This document shows, piece after piece, positions 25,177 to 34,034 of a stretch of DNA of 64,000 nt. This DNA is from RPQJ01 sp963777725 (GTDB lineage Bacteria > Pseudomonadota > Gammaproteobacteria > Steroidobacterales > Steroidobacteraceae): contig CAVZRR010000020.1 of assembly GCA_963777725.1 (NCBI GenBank), positions 62,001-126,000 of the forward strand. The letters run 5' to 3'. The translations under genes were made by a program, and so were the position numbers. The notes under the pieces are model-generated. The model saw only the letters and a program-made list of their open reading frames with translations, ran no database searches and was not told the origin of the DNA. The stretch's first letter is position 1. Every line of letters starts with the position of its first letter.

Positions 25177-27816
25177 ATGCGCAACAATTCGCTCCACACG
25201 ATTCTGCTCTGCTGCGCGATGGCCGTCATCGGTACCGCGGGCGCCGCAGATTCGCGCCCTGGGCAGTTGCCGACGGGTGTGGTGCCGGTGCACTACGAGA
25301 TTCGCGTGCAACCCGAAGCCGAGGCACTCGTTTTCGTCGGCCAGGTCGGCATCGACCTCGAGGTTCAGCGCGCCACGCCGACGATCACGCTCAACGCGCT
25401 GGATATCGAAGTCTCACGCGCAATGCTGGACGGATCGCGTGCAGCCGCCATTGCGTTCGATCATACGCTGCAAACCATGACGCTGACTTTCGATGAGCCG
25501 GTTGCGCCCGGCCGTCATCGGCTGGAGATCGATTACACAGGGCGCATCCAGACGACTGCGACCGGGCTGTTCGCCGTGGATTACGACACACCGGCAGGCG
25601 CGAGGCGGGTGCTCACGACGCAATTCGAGGTGGCGGACGCGCGGCGGTTCGCCCCGATGTGGGACGAGCCAGCCGCAAAGGCGACGTTCGCGCTGGAGGT
25701 GCTGTTGCCTGAGGGGCAGTCGGCGTACTCGAACATGCCGGTTGCCTCGGAGAGGATCGAGGGTGGCAAGCGTCGCATCCGTTTTGCGAACAGCCCCAGG
25801 ATGTCGTCCTATTTGCTGCACCTCAGCACGGGAGAGCTCGAGCGCATCTCGCGGACCGTCGCCGGTGTCGACGTCGGTGTCGTGACGCGCAAGGGCGCCG
25901 TCGAATCCGGCCGCCAGGCGCTCGAGATCGCCGCCGAAGTGCTGCCGTGGTTCAACGACTACTTCGGCATGCCGTACCCGCTACCCAAGCTCGACATGAT
26001 CGCCGTGCCGGGCAGCAGCCAGTTCTTCGGTGCCATGGAGAACTGGGGCGCCATCATGTACTTCGAGCCTTACCTGCTGGTCGATCCGCGGCTCTCGTCG
26101 GAGTCGGATCGCCAGTTGGTGTTTGCGACCGTGGCCCATGAGGTGGCGCACCAGTGGTTCGGCAACCTCGTCACGATGGCGTGGTGGGACGACCTCTGGC
26201 TGAACGAGGGTTTCGCGACCTGGATGGAGGCCAAGGCGGAGCGTGCGCTGCATCCTGAGCGCGACACCGGACTGCAGGTGCTCAACGGCATTCGTGAGCG
26301 CGCGCTGCGTAGCGATGCCGGCAGCGCGACCCACCCGGTCGTGCAGCCCGTGCCGACCGTCGCAGCCGCCAGCCAGGCCTTCGATGCGATTGCGTACTCG
26401 AAGGGCAGCGCCGTCATCCACATGCTCGAGGACGCCCTGGGCGAAGACGGCTTCCGCGCAGGCCTTCGCCGCTATCTGGCGAAATACGCCTACACGAATG
26501 CCGCCACCGACCAGCTCTGGACCGAACTCGCCGCAGCGACCGGCCAGCCGGTCGTCGACATCGCGCACGATTTCACGCTGCAACCCGGTGTGCCGCTGGT
26601 CTCGGTGAGCACCGGTCCGTGCAAGAACGGCCGCGTGACGGTGACGCTGAGCCAGGGCCGGTTCGAGGCGGGACCGAAGTCCGCGCAGCGCGTCACATGG
26701 CGAATCCCGGTGCAGTTGCGGTCGCACCGTAACGGAGCCGTCACTCGAGCGCTGTTGGAGAAGAGCGGCGCGCCCTTGAACGCCAGCGTGGATGGTTGCG
26801 GCCCGGTGATCGTCAATGCGGGACACGCTGGTTATTACCGTGTGCGTTACACGGAAGTGGATTCCCAGGCGCTGCGAGCGGTCTTCGCTGAACTGCCCGA
26901 GATCGATCGCCTCGGCATGCTGAACGATGCATGGGCCCTCGGCGAGGCCGGGGATGTGCCGATCACGAACTACCTCGAACTGGCCGCAGCCATCGGGTCT
27001 GATAGCCACCCGTTCATCGTGATTCAATCGGCGCGGACGCTCGTGAGCATCGATCGTCTGCTGGATGGTTCTCCCGTGCAGGCCCAGTGGCGTGCGTATG
27101 CGCGGCAGAGGTTGCGGCCGACCTTCGAGCGTATCGGATGGTTGCCGGTTGCCGGGGAGGCCGAGACTGTCGCACTGTTGCGGGAGACGCTGATTCGGGC
27201 ACTCGGCAGGTTGGACGATCCCGACGTGATCGCAGAAGCCCGCGCGCGATTCGCGCGCGGAGCGAAAGTGCCGGAAGCGCTGCCGGCCGCGATCCTCAGG
27301 CCGGTTCAGGACACCGTGGCCCTGCACGCCGACCGCGACACATGGGACGAGATCCGCGCCCGTGCAAGAGCCGCGTCGGAGCCCGTCGAACGGCAACGAT
27401 TGCTGCTGGCACTTGGCGCGGTCCGGGACCCGGCGCTGGCTGCCCGGACGCTCGAGCTGGCCCTGACTCAGGAGATTCCGGCTACGTTCGCGGCGAACCT
27501 GATGGCTGCCGTAGCGTCGGAGCATCCCGAACTCGCCTTCGAGTTCGCGGTCGCCCATGAAGGCGCGGTGCTCGATCGAGTCGAGGCCGCGTCGAGGTGG
27601 GCATTCATACCGATGTTGCCGTCCAGTTCAGCGGACGCGGCCATGGTCGAACAAGTGCAGGCGTACGTCGAACGCTCGGTGCCGCCCGACGCGCGGCAAG
27701 CGGCGGCGGTCGCGATGGCCGATATCCGCTTTCGAGCCGACGTCAAGGCCCGGCAGCAACCAGTGCTCGAAGCGTGGATAAGCCGGGCAGCCGCAGACGA
27801 GCTGCCGCGTTCGTGA
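25177..27816 (+). CDS. secreted M1 family aminopeptidase
   Basis: An 879-residue gluzincin. A signal peptide ends near residue 23 (IGTAGAADSR). The exopeptidase motif GAMEN is at 285-289, the zinc motif HEVAH at 321-325 with the third ligand Glu344 in LWLNEGFATW, and the C-terminal ERAP1-like helical domain fills residues 520-879. It removes N-terminal residues from peptides in the periplasm. GGAGG lies 9 nt before the ATG at 25177. The TGA overlaps the GTG of the next gene, suggesting translational coupling with that putative outer-membrane protein. Confidence 0.93.
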   Translation: MRNNSLHTILLCCAMAVIGTAGAADSRPGQLPTGVVPVHYEIRVQPEAEALVFVGQVGIDLEVQRATPTITLNALDIEVSRAMLDGSRAAAIAFDHTLQTMTLTFDEPVAPGRHRLEIDYTGRIQTTATGLFAVDYDTPAGARRVLTTQFEVADARRFAPMWDEPAAKATFALEVLLPEGQSAYSNMPVASERIEGGKRRIRFANSPRMSSYLLHLSTGELERISRTVAGVDVGVVTRKGAVESGRQALEIAAEVLPWFNDYFGMPYPLPKLDMIAVPGSSQFFGAMENWGAIMYFEPYLLVDPRLSSESDRQLVFATVAHEVAHQWFGNLVTMAWWDDLWLNEGFATWMEAKAERALHPERDTGLQVLNGIRERALRSDAGSATHPVVQPVPTVAAASQAFDAIAYSKGSAVIHMLEDALGEDGFRAGLRRYLAKYAYTNAATDQLWTELAAATGQPVVDIAHDFTLQPGVPLVSVSTGPCKNGRVTVTLSQGRFEAGPKSAQRVTWRIPVQLRSHRNGAVTRALLEKSGAPLNASVDGCGPVIVNAGHAGYYRVRYTEVDSQALRAVFAELPEIDRLGMLNDAWALGEAGDVPITNYLELAAAIGSDSHPFIVIQSARTLVSIDRLLDGSPVQAQWRAYARQRLRPTFERIGWLPVAGEAETVALLRETLIRALGRLDDPDVIAEARARFARGAKVPEALPAAILRPVQDTVALHADRDTWDEIRARARAASEPVERQRLLLALGAVRDPALAARTLELALTQEIPATFAANLMAAVASEHPELAFEFAVAHEGAVLDRVEAASRWAFIPMLPSSSADAAMVEQVQAYVERSVPPDARQAAAVAMADIRFRADVKARQQPVLEAWISRAAADELPRS

Positions 27817-28643
27817 GGCGAGCCTGCCTGTCTGCGTTGCTGCTGGCCTCCGGCCTGCCTGCGCTTGCGGACGCGCCGCTCACTCGCAACGAGCAGGCCG
27901 TCATCAATTTCGGCTTCGCGACGCAACTCGGTTCGGGCATCTACTCGCTGTCCGGCCGCACGCTGCAGGTCTACCGGCTGCCGTTCGGCTACACGCCACC
28001 GACCGACGAGGACGCGCGCGTGCGTCCGCGCATCACGTTGCCGCTCACGCTCGGCTTCGTGGACTTCAAGCCACGTGACGTCGTCGAGACCGGGGTGCCG
28101 GAGCGCATCGACTCGCTGAGTTTCGTGCCGGGCCTGGCGCTCCACATCGCGGTGCGCGAGGACTGGGAACTCGAGCCCTTCGCCGAGGCCGGCATTGCGC
28201 GCGACCAGGCGAGCGAGGCGGACCAGAACGTCTACGCCGCGGGCCTGCGCAGCCGCTATGAATTCGGCGACGGCCCGACGGACTGGCAGCTCTACAACGA
28301 GCTGGTGCACGTCGTCGTGGAGCAGGACTCGCTGGATCGGACGGACGACTTCACCCGCTTCAGGATCGGCACGACGGCGCGGCGACCCTTCGATACCGAG
28401 CGAACCGACCGGCGCGCCGATTTCGAGTCCTATGGTCTCGTCGAGGTGGTCCTCGATCCGCCAGGCGGTCCGGCCAGCAGTCGGCCGCAGGGCGGCGAAG
28501 CGATGCAGTACGAGGTCGGATTCACGCTCGGCGCGACCGAGCCGCTGCGCGTCTGGGGCATCAAGCTGCCGCGCGTCGGGTTCGGCTACCGATTCGGCGA
28601 GGGACTGTCCGTGTATCGCGTGGTCTTCGGGTCGCCGTACTGA
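27813..28643 (+). CDS. exported protein, possible outer-membrane beta-barrel
   Basis: A 276-residue protein starting at a GTG that overlaps the aminopeptidase stop (GTGA). A signal peptide is clear (RRACLSALLLASGLPALADA). The mature part alternates hydrophobic and polar residues in short segments (ITLPLTLGFVDF, VYAAGLRSRYEF, YGLVEVVLDP, VGFGYRFGEGLSVYRVVFG) and ends in aromatic Tyr after VVFGSPY, which fits a small beta-barrel. I do not recognise a named family. Its coupling to the peptidase gene suggests a shared envelope role. Confidence 0.7.
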   Translation: MRRACLSALLLASGLPALADAPLTRNEQAVINFGFATQLGSGIYSLSGRTLQVYRLPFGYTPPTDEDARVRPRITLPLTLGFVDFKPRDVVETGVPERIDSLSFVPGLALHIAVREDWELEPFAEAGIARDQASEADQNVYAAGLRSRYEFGDGPTDWQLYNELVHVVVEQDSLDRTDDFTRFRIGTTARRPFDTERTDRRADFESYGLVEVVLDPPGGPASSRPQGGEAMQYEVGFTLGATEPLRVWGIKLPRVGFGYRFGEGLSVYRVVFGSPY

Positions 28644-28658
28644 GCGCGCGCCCGCGGC

Positions 28659-29474
28659 TCAGCCGAAGATCGCGACGCTCTGGTGGCTGACCGAAAACGC
28701 ATGCCCATTCGGGCCCCAGAGCACCGACGTCTGGCTCAGGTAGCCGTCCGCGCCAGCGCGCACGTCCGTACCGATCAGCGACCACTGGCGGGTGTCGAGC
28801 TGCGCCGGATCGCCAAGGATTTCCAGCATCCAGTTGAGCGAACTCGCGGGCCTGGGCGTCGGCAGCATGGACAGTGCGGGCGTCGGAATCGAGTCGGCGA
28901 GCGCGATCAACGCATCCTCGGCGCGGCAATCCGCGTCCCGCAAGCGTGCATAGATCAGTGAGCGGGGCTCGTCGTAGCGCTTGTTCGGCCAGGCGCCGAT
29001 GGTCCAGCGCAGCTGCATGTGCTGGATGAAAGCGGGTGTGATCCCGGGGACGTACGGCAGGTCCTGGAGCGGGTCCGGACTGCTGGGCGCGTCCGGGCGC
29101 GGGATGTCGAGCGTGACGTGCGAGGGGCGTGGATCACCGAACAGTCCGACTGCCGTGCAGGCGATGGAACCCGCGTGCCACAGGTCGCAACGCGCGTGAC
29201 TGGCCGTACGACCCGTGCGCAGCAGTTCGGCCTGCAGTTCGATCTCGCTGCCGGCGGGCAGCGCGGCGACGAACGTCGTCTGGACGCTGCGCAGCGGCAG
29301 CGCGGCCTCGGTACCGAGCACGCCGCGCATCGCGCGCACCATCAGCGCGACCTGCAGTCCGCCGAAGGTCGTGCGGCCTTGTGCCCAATCCTCCGGAATC
29401 GCAGCGGACCAGCCGCGATCCGCCGGCCGCAGGCTCTCGAGGACCTCGCGGAGCCGCACCGCGGACGCGCTCAC
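28659..29474 (-). CDS. TesB-like acyl-CoA thioesterase
   Basis: A 271-residue double-hotdog protein: the N-terminal half has RTTFGGLQVALMVRAM and LRSVQTTFVAALPAG, and the C-terminal half RPASSLNWMLEILGD and TSVLWGPNGHAFSVSHQSVAIFG. This pattern fits the 4HBT_3/TesB group that hydrolyses acyl-CoA. The GTG start overlaps the TGA of the DUF2058 gene (GTGA). Substrate length is unknown. Confidence 0.85.
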   Translation of the reverse strand: MSASAVRLREVLESLRPADRGWSAAIPEDWAQGRTTFGGLQVALMVRAMRGVLGTEAALPLRSVQTTFVAALPAGSEIELQAELLRTGRTASHARCDLWHAGSIACTAVGLFGDPRPSHVTLDIPRPDAPSSPDPLQDLPYVPGITPAFIQHMQLRWTIGAWPNKRYDEPRSLIYARLRDADCRAEDALIALADSIPTPALSMLPTPRPASSLNWMLEILGDPAQLDTRQWSLIGTDVRAGADGYLSQTSVLWGPNGHAFSVSHQSVAIFG

Positions 29475-30022
29475 CACGTCAAGTCGTCGGGCACGACGTA
29501 ATCCTTGTACGGATCGTCGGCCGCAGCGGGCTCGGGCCGTGCCGAATCTGGCGACAGCGCGATCAGCGCCGCCGGATCGCGCTCGCGGATGCGCGCGGCC
29601 ACCTCGGCCGTCACGAGGTCGTACTGGTCCGAGCACCGGGCGATCAGCAGGTCGCCGCGGAGGATCCGCGCGCGCAACTCCGGTGTGACCGCGATCCGCC
29701 GGATGCGCTGCTCGTCGACGAAGTTGTAGTAGTCATCGCTCTCGACGCGCGGCAGTCGGTGCTGGTCGATGAACTGGCGCAGCTCGACGCGGCGCGCCTT
29801 GGCCGCCGCCTTCTCCTGGCGCTCGCGATTGAGCGCCTGGTCACGCGCGAACTTGGCGGCCTGGGCCTTGCGCACGGCCGCCTGCTGCTCGGGCGTCGGG
29901 TCGGGCAGGCTGCCCTTCTTGCGCTGGTGCTGCTGCTGGCTGGTCTGGCGCTCGGCCTTCTTGGCCTGCTTCTCGGTGACCAGCCCGGCTTTGAGCAATT
30001 GCTCGCGGAGGGACAGGCTCAT
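29471..30022 (-). CDS. DUF2058 family protein (YaiL-like)
   Basis: A 183-residue, highly charged protein. The N-terminus MSLSLREQLLKAGLVTEKQAKKAERQ (shown in part) and a long Lys/Arg/Gln coiled coil (residues 15-85) are diagnostic of DUF2058, as is YYNFVDEQRIRRIAV. The family, known as YaiL in enterobacteria, is linked to nucleoid or ribosome fractions, but no role is settled. Overlaps the thioesterase start. Confidence 0.92.
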   Translation of the reverse strand: MSLSLREQLLKAGLVTEKQAKKAERQTSQQQHQRKKGSLPDPTPEQQAAVRKAQAAKFARDQALNRERQEKAAAKARRVELRQFIDQHRLPRVESDDYYNFVDEQRIRRIAVTPELRARILRGDLLIARCSDQYDLVTAEVAARIRERDPAALIALSPDSARPEPAAADDPYKDYVVPDDLTW

Positions 30023-30075
30023 CGGGGACCTCGGGCTGCGTCGCGGGCGGGGCCGCGTATCTTACGCGACGCAGC

Positions 30076-30573
30076 TCAAACCGACATCACGCCGCACACG
30101 GGCGCTGGCCAGTCGAGACGAGCGTGCTCCGCGATGGTCCGATCGAGCTGGGCGGCAAACGCGGCAGGTAACGGCGCGGTGCGGCGCGCGTCGAGGTCGG
30201 CGCCGGTGCTGACGTACTCGAACGCGCTCGCCAGTCGCTGTCGCGTGCGGTCCGCGACGAACATCACACCGTGAAAGCGCTTTGCGTTGCGCTCGAGCAT
30301 GCGCGAGTGCACGGTGACCGTATCGCCCACGTGCAGCTCCGACAGGTACCAGAGGTGGTGCTCGAGGTCGAAGAGGCCCTGGCGATGCTCGAGGAAAATG
30401 CGCTCGTCGAGCCCGAACGCCGCGAGCATCGGCCAGCTCGCCGCATCGTAGAGCTCGAGGTAGTGGCGCACGTTGACGTGGCCGTTCAGGTCCTGCCACT
30501 CGGGCGGGATGCGTCGCTCCAGCAGGCTCGGCAGCGCGTCGAGTTGCTCGATCGTGGGCATCGTTGTAGCCAT
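30076..30573 (-). CDS. acyl-CoA thioesterase, 4HBT/hotdog family
   Basis: A 165-residue single-hotdog protein. WQDLNGHVNVRHYLELYDAA carries the catalytic-type Asp/His-Asn loop of 4HBT enzymes, and HHLWYLSELHVGDTVTVHSR is the following beta region. It probably hydrolyses a short or aromatic acyl-CoA. The ATG overlaps the TGA of the upstream glycosidase-like gene (TGATG), so the two are coupled. Confidence 0.85.
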   Translation of the reverse strand: MATTMPTIEQLDALPSLLERRIPPEWQDLNGHVNVRHYLELYDAASWPMLAAFGLDERIFLEHRQGLFDLEHHLWYLSELHVGDTVTVHSRMLERNAKRFHGVMFVADRTRQRLASAFEYVSTGADLDARRTAPLPAAFAAQLDRTIAEHARLDWPAPVCGVMSV

Positions 30574-31367
30574 CAGTCTTCCTTCGGTGGTGCGGGCTCG
30601 GTGACGACACGGACCGCGAGATGGTTCGCGACCGGACGCTCGATCAGGTCGCTGGGCTGGTTCACGATGCGGTCGCGGACCCACATTGCGCTCGAGCCGC
30701 CGCCGTCGAGATTGACTGCAGTGCACGCGCCGAGATCGTCCATCAGTCGGGCGAGTTCCGGCAACGTGAGTCCGGGTACGCCCTCGCGGCGGCCGTCCGC
30801 GACGACGAGATAGAGCTGCTGCTGATCTGCAGACAAGCCGACGGCGGTGCGCGGGTGGGGCGCTCGGGTGAAGTGATCGCTGCCCGGCAGCCGCTCGACC
30901 GGTTCGCAATCTTCGACGACCGTCGGCCAGCCCGAGACGGCGCCGCTCATCCACGGTTCGGGCGCCCGCAGCGGGTCCACGCGAGGGAAGATCTGCACGC
31001 GCCGGCCGCCGACGCCGACGACTTCCTGGCGGCGGATGGACTCGATGGCCTCGGCCCAGACGCGGCCATCGCCCATCGCGAGACCGATCGGCCGCAATTC
31101 GAGATCGAAATAGTCGCCGTTGATCGCGACGACGGCCCCGGTGCGGGACGCGAACTCGGTGACCGTGAGGCCGCGCTCAGGCTCGGACGTGGCGATGATC
31201 TGCAACTCGGGCTGGGAGAGATCGATGCGGACCGCGTGGGCATCGACTCCGTCGCGCTCGATCTGCCGATACTCGACGCCGGGGACCACGGGCTGCCACG
31301 CGTCCGCGGCCGCAGGCGATCCGGGCGAGAGAGCAAGCAGGCAGACGATCGTGTGCAGATGTCTCAC
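30573..31367 (-). CDS. secreted phosphodiester glycosidase family (NAGPA/DUF2233) protein
   Basis: A 264-residue protein with a signal peptide (cleavage near residue 21) and the NAGPA-domain signature: VVAINGDYFDLELRPIGL early, PRTAVGLSADQQQLYLVVADGR, and the conserved CTAVNLDGGGSSAMWV. The animal relative uncovers mannose-6-phosphate; bacterial members are exported and may act on cell-surface glycan phosphodiesters. The start is a GTG at 31367 with no clear ribosome site. Coupled to the hotdog thioesterase downstream. Confidence 0.88.
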   Translation of the reverse strand: MRHLHTIVCLLALSPGSPAAADAWQPVVPGVEYRQIERDGVDAHAVRIDLSQPELQIIATSEPERGLTVTEFASRTGAVVAINGDYFDLELRPIGLAMGDGRVWAEAIESIRRQEVVGVGGRRVQIFPRVDPLRAPEPWMSGAVSGWPTVVEDCEPVERLPGSDHFTRAPHPRTAVGLSADQQQLYLVVADGRREGVPGLTLPELARLMDDLGACTAVNLDGGGSSAMWVRDRIVNQPSDLIERPVANHLAVRVVTEPAPPKED

Positions 31368-31490
31368 GCGGCGATTGTGGCCTTCGTTCGATCCTGAAGT
31401 CAGCGCCGATCGCCCTTATTATGTCCAATGCGGGTGGTGCTTGGGCTGGTCGGTGCGACGCTGTCGGCTTGGCGGGAGGAGAATCCAGAG

Positions 31491-32720
31491 ATGAACGGCT
31501 TGCCCGAGGTGACTCGACGCGATGTACGGCGTCGATTCGGCCCCGGCTTCCTGGTGGCCGCGGCGTTCATCGGGCCCGGCACCGTCACGACGGCGAGCCT
31601 GGCGGGTGCGCAGCACGGCTTCGCGCTGGCATGGGCCGTGGTCGCTGCCATCGCTGCAACGCTGGTGCTGCAGGAAATGGCGGCGCGTCTCGGCGCCGTC
31701 GGCCGGACTGGACTCGGCGAGGCGCTGCGAGCAAGCATTCGGCAGCCTGTGCTGCGTGCGGCGGCCATCGGGCTCGCGCTGGTTGCGATCACGTTCGGCA
31801 ACGCCGCGTACCAGGCTGGCAACCTGACCGGTGCGGCGCTGGGACTCGAGGCAATCGTCGGCGGCTCCCGACCGGTCTGGGCCTTCGCTTGTGCAGTCGC
31901 AGCGGCCACGCTGCTGGCCTCGGGTGCCTACCAGGTCGTCGAGCGCACACTGATTGCGCTGGTCGGCCTGATGAGCCTGGTGTTCATCGCGACGGCAGTC
32001 CAACTCGGGCCCGACTTGCCACAGCTCCTCGGCGTGCTCGTCCGGCCGCGCGTCCCGGAGGGCGGCGGCATGCTGGTGCTCGCGTTGATCGGCACGACCG
32101 TCGTGCCGTACAACCTGTTCCTGCACGCGGCGGCCGTGCGCGAGAAGTGGCGGGATCGGGACGGCGCCGCCGCACTGGCTGAATCGCGGCTCGACAGCGC
32201 CGTGGCTGTCACGCTCGGCGGCGTCATCACGCTTGCGATCCTGCTCACCGCGGTGCCGTTGTACCTCGCCTCCGTGCAGGTGCAGGGGGTGGGCGAGATG
32301 GCGCGGCAGCTCGAGCCGCTGCTCGGCCCGCAGGCCCGCTGGCTGTTTGGACTGGGGCTGTTCGCGGCGGGACTCACTTCCGCGATCACTGCTCCGCTGG
32401 CCGCGGCATGGGCGACGGCGGGCCTGCTGGGCTGGGAGGGTGACCTCAAGAGCCCGCGCTTCCGTCGGGTGTGGGCTGCGATCATCGTGATCGGCGCGGC
32501 GTTCGCGGTGACCGGTCAACGGCCGCTGGAGGCGATCCTGCTCGCGCAGGCCGCCAACGGCGTGCTGCTGCCGATCATCGCCGGCTTCCTGCTCTGGGTG
32601 ATGAATCGCCCGGAAATCATGGGGGCCGCCCGCAACGGCTGGCGCGCCAACCTCGCCGGCGGCACCGTCGTGCTGCTCGCCACGACGCTCGGTGCCACCG
32701 CGATCTATCGCCTCTTGTAG
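31491..32720 (+). CDS. NRAMP-family transporter with atypical metal site
   Basis: A 409-residue protein with about eleven hydrophobic segments in the LeuT-fold pattern of NRAMP (SLC11). In helix 1 the metal-binding DPGN is replaced by GPGT (residues 28-31), and in helix 6 the MPHN is replaced by VPYN (205-208). The Asp and Met that bind manganese in canonical MntH are therefore absent, so this belongs to a divergent branch whose substrate may be another ion. GGAGGAG lies 10 nt before the ATG at 31491. The TAG is directly followed by a GTGCCGGTGG repeat copy. No metal-regulator site was recognised in the 120-bp upstream gap, which has a TTATTATG stretch that could serve as a -10 region. Confidence 0.85.
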   Translation: MNGLPEVTRRDVRRRFGPGFLVAAAFIGPGTVTTASLAGAQHGFALAWAVVAAIAATLVLQEMAARLGAVGRTGLGEALRASIRQPVLRAAAIGLALVAITFGNAAYQAGNLTGAALGLEAIVGGSRPVWAFACAVAAATLLASGAYQVVERTLIALVGLMSLVFIATAVQLGPDLPQLLGVLVRPRVPEGGGMLVLALIGTTVVPYNLFLHAAAVREKWRDRDGAAALAESRLDSAVAVTLGGVITLAILLTAVPLYLASVQVQGVGEMARQLEPLLGPQARWLFGLGLFAAGLTSAITAPLAAAWATAGLLGWEGDLKSPRFRRVWAAIIVIGAAFAVTGQRPLEAILLAQAANGVLLPIIAGFLLWVMNRPEIMGAARNGWRANLAGGTVVLLATTLGATAIYRLL

Positions 32721-32747
32721 GTGCCGGTGGTCGGATCCGTCGGATTT
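32720..32747 (+). repeat. half copy of the GGTGCCGGTG repeat after the NRAMP gene
   Basis: GGTGCCGGTGGTCGGATCC followed by GTCGGATTT, identical to the left arm of the 8867 hairpin. Its first G is the last base of the NRAMP TAG. No matching right arm follows, so it is a single arm. Confidence 0.88.
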
Positions 32748-32830
32748 CCGCGATGACACCGGGTACCGTCGCGCAGTAGTTTTGTGCGGGGCCGTGCCCT
32801 GTACGTTTCGTTGCCGATGCGGGAGTCCTG

Positions 32831-33367
32831 ATGAAATCCGTCCTGGTCCTCTACTGGAGTCGCGGCGGCCACACCGCGCGCGTCGCGCGCCGCATCTGCG
32901 AGAGCATCACAGCGGCCGGAGGCCGCGGCGAGATGATGGATCTCAACGAGGCGACGCACGAGGGCGTGGACTGGGGCCGCTACGACGTCGTGGCGCTCGG
33001 CGCGCCCGTGCTCTACGGCACGTACCACAAGAGCGTCTTCGAGTTCATCAATGCGAACCGGGCGGCGCTCGAGGCGAAGCCCAACAGCTTCTTCAACGTG
33101 TCGGTCGTCGCGCGCACGCCCGAGAAGGCCACGATCGAAGGCAACCGTTACATGCAGAAATTCCTGCAGCTGTCGCCCTGGCGGCCGCGCGACCTCAAGG
33201 TCATCGCGGGCAAGGTCGACTACCCTTCGTGGTCCTGGTACGAGACGCTGATGATCCAGATGATCATGAAGTTCACCAAGGGACCCACGGACCCGCGCAC
33301 CGTCATCGACTACACGGACTGGCATGACGTGCGTGCTTACGGAGAACACCTGCTGGCGCTCGGCTGA
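32831..33367 (+). CDS. hemG: menaquinone-dependent protoporphyrinogen IX dehydrogenase
   Basis: A 178-residue flavodoxin-fold protein, near the 181 residues of the enteric HemG. The FMN loop is VLVLYWSRGGHTARVARRI, with YDVVALGAPVLYGTYHK and the HemG-type insert MQKFLQLSPWRPRDLKVIAGKVDYP (in part). It oxidises protoporphyrinogen IX to protoporphyrin IX in haem synthesis, passing electrons to the quinone pool at the membrane. No other haem genes are adjacent; the next gene follows after 18 bp. Confidence 0.92.
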   Translation: MKSVLVLYWSRGGHTARVARRICESITAAGGRGEMMDLNEATHEGVDWGRYDVVALGAPVLYGTYHKSVFEFINANRAALEAKPNSFFNVSVVARTPEKATIEGNRYMQKFLQLSPWRPRDLKVIAGKVDYPSWSWYETLMIQMIMKFTKGPTDPRTVIDYTDWHDVRAYGEHLLALG

Positions 33368-33385
33368 GGGCGTAAAATCCCGCGC

Positions 33386-34033
33386 ATGACCACGACGCCA
33401 TCGCACGCGACGACCCCGGACCTGGGCCCAGCCGACGAGGCGTGGCTCCGGCAGTTCCTGATCGACGCCCGCGAGCGGGCGCCGGACACGCTGAGCCTCG
33501 AGGAGCTGCACGGCTTCCTGTTCGCGATCGTCTCGGCCCCGGACCTGATCATGCCGTCGGAGTGGATTCCGACGATCTTCGACAGCGACACGGCGGTGTT
33601 TCGCGACGAGGCGGAGACGGCGCGCTTTCACCGGGTCGCGATGGCGCTCTACAACCAGCTCAATCGCGACATCGACGAGGCGACGCTGCGCCTGCCGGCC
33701 TGCATCGAGGTGCGCCAGCCCGCCGAGGCGAACCTCGCGCCAGACACGCCGCTGATGCTCTGGGCGCGCGGCTTCAGCATGGGCCACGACTGGCTCGAGG
33801 AAGCCTGGGACGTCGACCTGCCCGAGGACATCGACGACGAGCTGGGCGCTTGCCTGAGCGCGTTGATGTTCTTCATCGACCCCGCGTTCGGGCGCCAGTT
33901 GCTCGAGGATTCCGGCCAGCCCGTCTCCGAGTTGCCCACGTTCGCGCAGACGCTGCTCGACAACTTCGAGGGCGCGATGATGGGCTACGCGGAAATCGGC
34001 CGGATGGTGTACCAGGCTCGCACGGAAAACTAG
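33386..34033 (+). CDS. UPF0149 family protein (YecA/YgfB-like)
   Basis: A 215-residue acidic helical protein. SLEELHGFLFAIVSAPDLIMPSEW and WARGFSMGHDWLEEAW are the UPF0149 signatures; the C-terminus keeps MMGYAEIGRMVYQ. The SEC-C zinc tail found in some YecA proteins is absent. Function unknown. It lies 18 bp after hemG and convergent with the EamA gene one base away. Confidence 0.9.
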   Translation: MTTTPSHATTPDLGPADEAWLRQFLIDARERAPDTLSLEELHGFLFAIVSAPDLIMPSEWIPTIFDSDTAVFRDEAETARFHRVAMALYNQLNRDIDEATLRLPACIEVRQPAEANLAPDTPLMLWARGFSMGHDWLEEAWDVDLPEDIDDELGACLSALMFFIDPAFGRQLLEDSGQPVSELPTFAQTLLDNFEGAMMGYAEIGRMVYQARTEN

Positions 34034-34034
34034 G

